Both the position numbers and the translations under genes were made by a program. The notes under the pieces were generated by a model. It searched no databases. It saw only the letters and a list, made by a program, of their open reading frames with translations, and was not told where the DNA came from. From assembly GCA_938004015.1 (NCBI GenBank), contig CALKWU010000086.1:1-7688 (forward strand): 7,688 nucleotides of DNA. The letters are read 5' to 3'. The stretch is from an uncultured Oceanobacillus sp. (GTDB taxonomy: Bacteria > Bacillota > Bacilli > Bacillales > Amphibacillaceae). Shown piece after piece: positions 5,133 through 7,688 of this stretch. Within the stretch, counting starts at the first letter, position 1. Each line of letters opens with the position of its first letter.

Positions 5133-6383
5133 ATGCAAGTCTATGATGCAGTCATTATCGGAGCCGGCCCGGCAGGTTTAGCCGCTGCGATCCAATGTAG
5201 GGAAAACAATTTGAACGTCGTCGTGTTGGATGAATACCCGAAAGCAGGTGGAAGACTTTTAGGCCAGCTTTACCAAGAACCGGACGGAACATGGTGGAAT
5301 GGGATCGAAGAAAGCAAAGCATTGGAAACAAAAGCTGAACAATTGGATACAGATATCCGTTTAGGGGTGTCCGTCCATCATATCGAAACACTCGACAACC
5401 AATTTGTTGTACATACGAAGAAGGAAAATTTCACAACGAAAAACGTCATTATTGCAACAGGTGCCGCTGAATCGCCGGTTCCTGTACCCGGCTGGACATT
5501 GCCTGGCGTGATGTCGATTGGTGCTGCCCAAGTGATGACGAATGTCCATCGGGTGAAGGTCGGCGAAAAAGGAATCATCGTCGGCATTAATGTATTATCT
5601 GCAGCGATCGCTCAAGAGCTGCATCTTGCCGGCATCGAGCTGCACAGCATGGTGCTCCCTGCCAAACATATCATCTCAGGCGAACAAGCGAACCCAAGAA
5701 AAGTGATCGATGATTTATCACGGGTCGCCCATCTGGCACCTTCGAAATTCATCCAATTCGGGAGCAAGTTCGCCAAATACAAATGGGCGCAAAATTTGGC
5801 ATTGCAGTTTTATCCGAAAAACGGCATCAAAATGTGGGAGATGCCGATCCATTTGCGTAAAGCCATCAAACAAATCAATGGGACAGAAAAGGTCGAATCC
5901 GTCACCCTTGTCGATGTGACAGCAGACGGGGAAATCGTCGAACATTCCGAAGAGGAAGTTCAGGTCGATTTTGTTTGTATCGCCGGTGGGTTGTATCCTT
6001 TGGCGGAACTTGCAGCAGTTGTCGGTTGCCCGTTCCAATATTCCGAAGAACTGGGCGGTCATGTTCCAATCCATAATGAAAGGATGGAAACACCTATCCC
6101 TGGCATCTATGTAGCCGGAAACATCACAGGGATTGAAAGTGCAAAGGTCGCCCGTGAACAAGGCATCGTCGCCGGATTATCCATCGCCAAAAAAGAATCG
6201 GACAGTCCGGATATAATCGAGGAAAAATTGCAAACAGCCATCGAAAATGTAAAAGCAACTCGCAAAGCGGCAACAATCCAGTTCCATCCGAATATTCCCG
6301 AAGGTCGTGCAAATGTATCTGCCGCTTTTTCCAAAATCATTGATGAACAAAAGACAGAAACAACGAAAGAGAAAATTTCCTGA
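5133..6383 (+). CDS. FAD-dependent oxidoreductase subunit, HcnB/OoxA-like, lacking the BFD domain
   Basis: Flavoprotein subunit of 416 residues. The N-terminal FAD Rossmann motif GAGPAG (10-15) is followed by the ribose-binding acidic end of strand two (LDE, 32-34), an ATGAAE motif at 108-113 and the C-terminal FAD motif GIYVAGNITG (324-333), in which Asn330 replaces the more usual Asp. The second nucleotide fold (about 146-175) reads VGINVLSAA, so two glycines of GxGxxG are replaced and normal NAD(P)H binding is doubtful. HcnB and octopine oxidase A carry a BFD domain after this point; here the protein ends and the BFD domain is the first gene of the operon. The start is ATG 5133, with GGAGGGAG at 5116-5123; an in-frame ATG at 5097 would overlap the preceding gene deeply. 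It lies one base after the second gene and 44 before the fourth. Family sure; substrate and acceptor unknown. Confidence 0.9.
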   Translation: MQVYDAVIIGAGPAGLAAAIQCRENNLNVVVLDEYPKAGGRLLGQLYQEPDGTWWNGIEESKALETKAEQLDTDIRLGVSVHHIETLDNQFVVHTKKENFTTKNVIIATGAAESPVPVPGWTLPGVMSIGAAQVMTNVHRVKVGEKGIIVGINVLSAAIAQELHLAGIELHSMVLPAKHIISGEQANPRKVIDDLSRVAHLAPSKFIQFGSKFAKYKWAQNLALQFYPKNGIKMWEMPIHLRKAIKQINGTEKVESVTLVDVTADGEIVEHSEEEVQVDFVCIAGGLYPLAELAAVVGCPFQYSEELGGHVPIHNERMETPIPGIYVAGNITGIESAKVAREQGIVAGLSIAKKESDSPDIIEEKLQTAIENVKATRKAATIQFHPNIPEGRANVSAAFSKIIDEQKTETTKEKIS

Positions 6384-6427
6384 AGAGATTGTGAAAGATA
6401 TACATTGTTTGTAGGAGGGTATGGTGA

Positions 6428-7615
6428 ATGCCTGAAAAAAGTTACGAAGTCGCAGTCATCGGTGGTGGAATCGTCGGCTGTGCGACAGCTTATTACTTGG
6501 CCGAATCAGGGTTGGAAGTCATCATTATCGAAAAGAATGACATCGCAAGCGGTACGAGTTCGCGTTGTGATGGGAACGTTTCGATTGTCGATAAAGACCC
6601 CGGTTTCGAAAGCCATATGTCTCAAGTGAGCCAGCAACTGTTGGAAGAATTGGCCGAAAAATTGGATATGCCTTTTGAATACAGAAAACATGGCAGCATT
6701 CTCGTTTGTGACAACGATGAAGAAATGGAGGCTTGCATCAACTGGGTCAACATCCAAAAAGAAAATGGATTGAAATTCAATGTGTTGGATCAACAAGACA
6801 TCCGCAATGAATCGCCATTTTTCGCGGAAGATATTCCGGGTGGACTCGAGTGTGAAACGGACTCCTTAATCAACCCGTATTTATTCTGTTATTCCTTAGT
6901 CGATCAAGCACAAAGGTCATATGGACTCGAAGTGAAAACCCAAGCTGAAGTCACCAACATCCTAAAAGAAGATGACTTCATCATTCGCACGACGAACGGA
7001 GATGTCCGTGCGAAAAAGGTTGTGAACGCAGCCGGAGTGTGGGCGCCATTCATAGGAAAAATGCTCGATATCGATATTCCAATCATTCCGCGGAAAGGCC
7101 ATATCCTTGTCGGTTCAAGACAAGAGCCGGTCATGATGCGGAACGTCATGGAGTTCGGATATTTGATGAACAAATTTGAACGTGAACGCATTGCTGATGA
7201 ACGGACGACGGAACATGGAGTAGCCCTCGTCCTCGAGCCGACGGAGAACCAAAACTTTTTGCTTGGAAGCAGTCGGCAATTTGTCGGTTATGATTCCAGT
7301 ATTGATATCCGCGTCATCGAAACGATTGCGAGAAGAGCATTGCGCTTTTTCCCGAAAATGACGGATTTCAAAATCATCCGCGCTTACACCGGATTCCGTC
7401 CATTCACAGAAGATCACTTGCCAATCGTTTCCGCAGTGGATGAAATTCCGGGCTTCTACATTGCCGCAGGACATGAAGGGGACGGCATCAGCTTAGCGAC
7501 AGGAACAGGCAAACTGATGGAAGAAATCATCAATGAAAAATCAGAAACGATCATGCCAACCGAACCGCTCCGCTATGATCGGTTCAAGAAATCAGAGGAA
7601 AAAGTCGAAGTCTGA
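6428..7615 (+). CDS. DAO-family FAD dehydrogenase, HcnC-like; probable amino/imino acid dehydrogenase
   Basis: Predicted catalytic subunit of 395 residues in the D-amino acid oxidase superfamily (DAO, Pfam PF01266). It shows GGGIVG at 12-17, the ribose-binding Glu35 (VIIIEK), SGTSSRCDGN at 41-50, the VVNAAGVWA motif at 198-206, and the C-terminal block GFRPFTEDHLPI (322-333) and AGHEGDGISLATG (347-359), which form the flavin and substrate site in relatives. Length fits HcnC, sarcosine oxidase beta and hydroxyproline dehydrogenase subunits. In such complexes this subunit oxidises the C-N bond of an amino or imino acid. GGAGGG at 6414-6419 is eight bases before ATG 6428; an ATG at 6421 is in another frame and stops after four codons. 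It is the last complete gene, with no terminator after it, so the operon probably continues. Candidate substrates are cis-4-hydroxy-D-proline, D-amino acids, sarcosine or opines; the first is favoured by known Bacillota clusters but not proven here. Confidence 0.9.
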   Translation: MPEKSYEVAVIGGGIVGCATAYYLAESGLEVIIIEKNDIASGTSSRCDGNVSIVDKDPGFESHMSQVSQQLLEELAEKLDMPFEYRKHGSILVCDNDEEMEACINWVNIQKENGLKFNVLDQQDIRNESPFFAEDIPGGLECETDSLINPYLFCYSLVDQAQRSYGLEVKTQAEVTNILKEDDFIIRTTNGDVRAKKVVNAAGVWAPFIGKMLDIDIPIIPRKGHILVGSRQEPVMMRNVMEFGYLMNKFERERIADERTTEHGVALVLEPTENQNFLLGSSRQFVGYDSSIDIRVIETIARRALRFFPKMTDFKIIRAYTGFRPFTEDHLPIVSAVDEIPGFYIAAGHEGDGISLATGTGKLMEEIINEKSETIMPTEPLRYDRFKKSEEKVEV

Positions 7616-7688
7616 AAGATATGACGTCACTGCATCAAGATGAAAAACCATAATTTCAAAAATCAGTGGGTAAGGTCATCAACGAATG
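7616..7688. other. operon continuation, possibly the start of a truncated gene
   Basis: No terminator follows the fourth gene. A frame from ATG 7640 stays open to the edge (MKNHNFKNQWVRSSTN) but lacks a ribosome binding site. The final three bases are an ATG (7686-7688) with GGTAAGG about ten bases before it, which could begin the next operon gene. TGACGTCA at 7622-7629 is an 8-bp palindrome of unknown meaning. Too little sequence is present to decide. Confidence 0.25.

Noticed and set aside
5718..6161. 147-codon minus-strand frame inside the FAD subunit gene
   Set aside because: Shadow of a gene with clear FAD motifs; rich in Phe, Cys and Asp as antisense frames commonly are.
1..7688. CRISPR arrays, insertion sequences, rRNA or tRNA genes
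   Set aside because: No regularly spaced repeats, transposase motifs, terminal inverted repeats or RNA gene signatures were seen on either strand.

Overview
The window looks like chromosomal DNA of a low-to-moderate GC member of the Bacillota, most likely order Bacillales (Bacillaceae or Planococcaceae). The basis is strong GGAGG-type ribosome binding sites, use of GTG and TTG starts, CcpA-type cre sequences, AT-rich spacers and the protein families present. This placement is inference from style and content; no rRNA or other marker gene is present.

Layout: (1) 119-2554, plus strand: a large cytosolic Lon-family protease of the AAA_32/LonC-helical type with intact Walker A and Ser-Lys protease dyad, preceded by a cre-like palindrome and followed by a candidate terminator. 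(2) 2927-3322, plus strand: an unrecognised 131-residue membrane protein with four predicted spans and a TTG start. (3) 3641-3898, minus strand: a lone Hol118-type phage holin facing the membrane-protein gene, with its own strong terminator at 3559-3596. (4) 3899-4488: an AT-rich divergent spacer with short decayed-looking frames, a broken direct repeat, a nested inverted repeat and the control region of the downstream operon. (5) 4489-7615, plus strand: four tightly packed genes encoding a predicted multi-subunit flavin/iron-sulfur dehydrogenase: a BFD-like [2Fe-2S] protein, a plant-ferredoxin-like [2Fe-2S] protein, a pyridine-nucleotide-disulfide-type FAD subunit and a DAO-family FAD subunit.

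The last four genes carry the same modules as HcnABC hydrogen cyanide synthase, the octopine/nopaline oxidases, dye-linked proline dehydrogenases and the heteromeric D-hydroxyproline dehydrogenases. Here the BFD cluster is a separate first gene instead of the C-terminal domain of the HcnB-like subunit. The probable reaction is oxidation of an amino or imino acid by the DAO subunit, with electrons passed through the second flavin and two [2Fe-2S] clusters to an unidentified acceptor. Bacillota clusters of this kind often also carry proline racemase/epimerase, DHDPS-family and aldehyde dehydrogenase genes for trans-4-hydroxyproline breakdown. Those would lie beyond the right edge, so substrate assignment remains inference.

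The operon's control region is unusually readable. A sigma-A-like promoter (TTTACA, 17 bp, TTTAAT) has its -35 box inside a full match to the cre consensus, and a 21-bp dyad sits at about +1 to +21. This suggests carbon catabolite repression plus a specific repressor. The remainder is ordinary, apart from the orphan holin and the unexplained structure in the 3.9-4.35 kb spacer.
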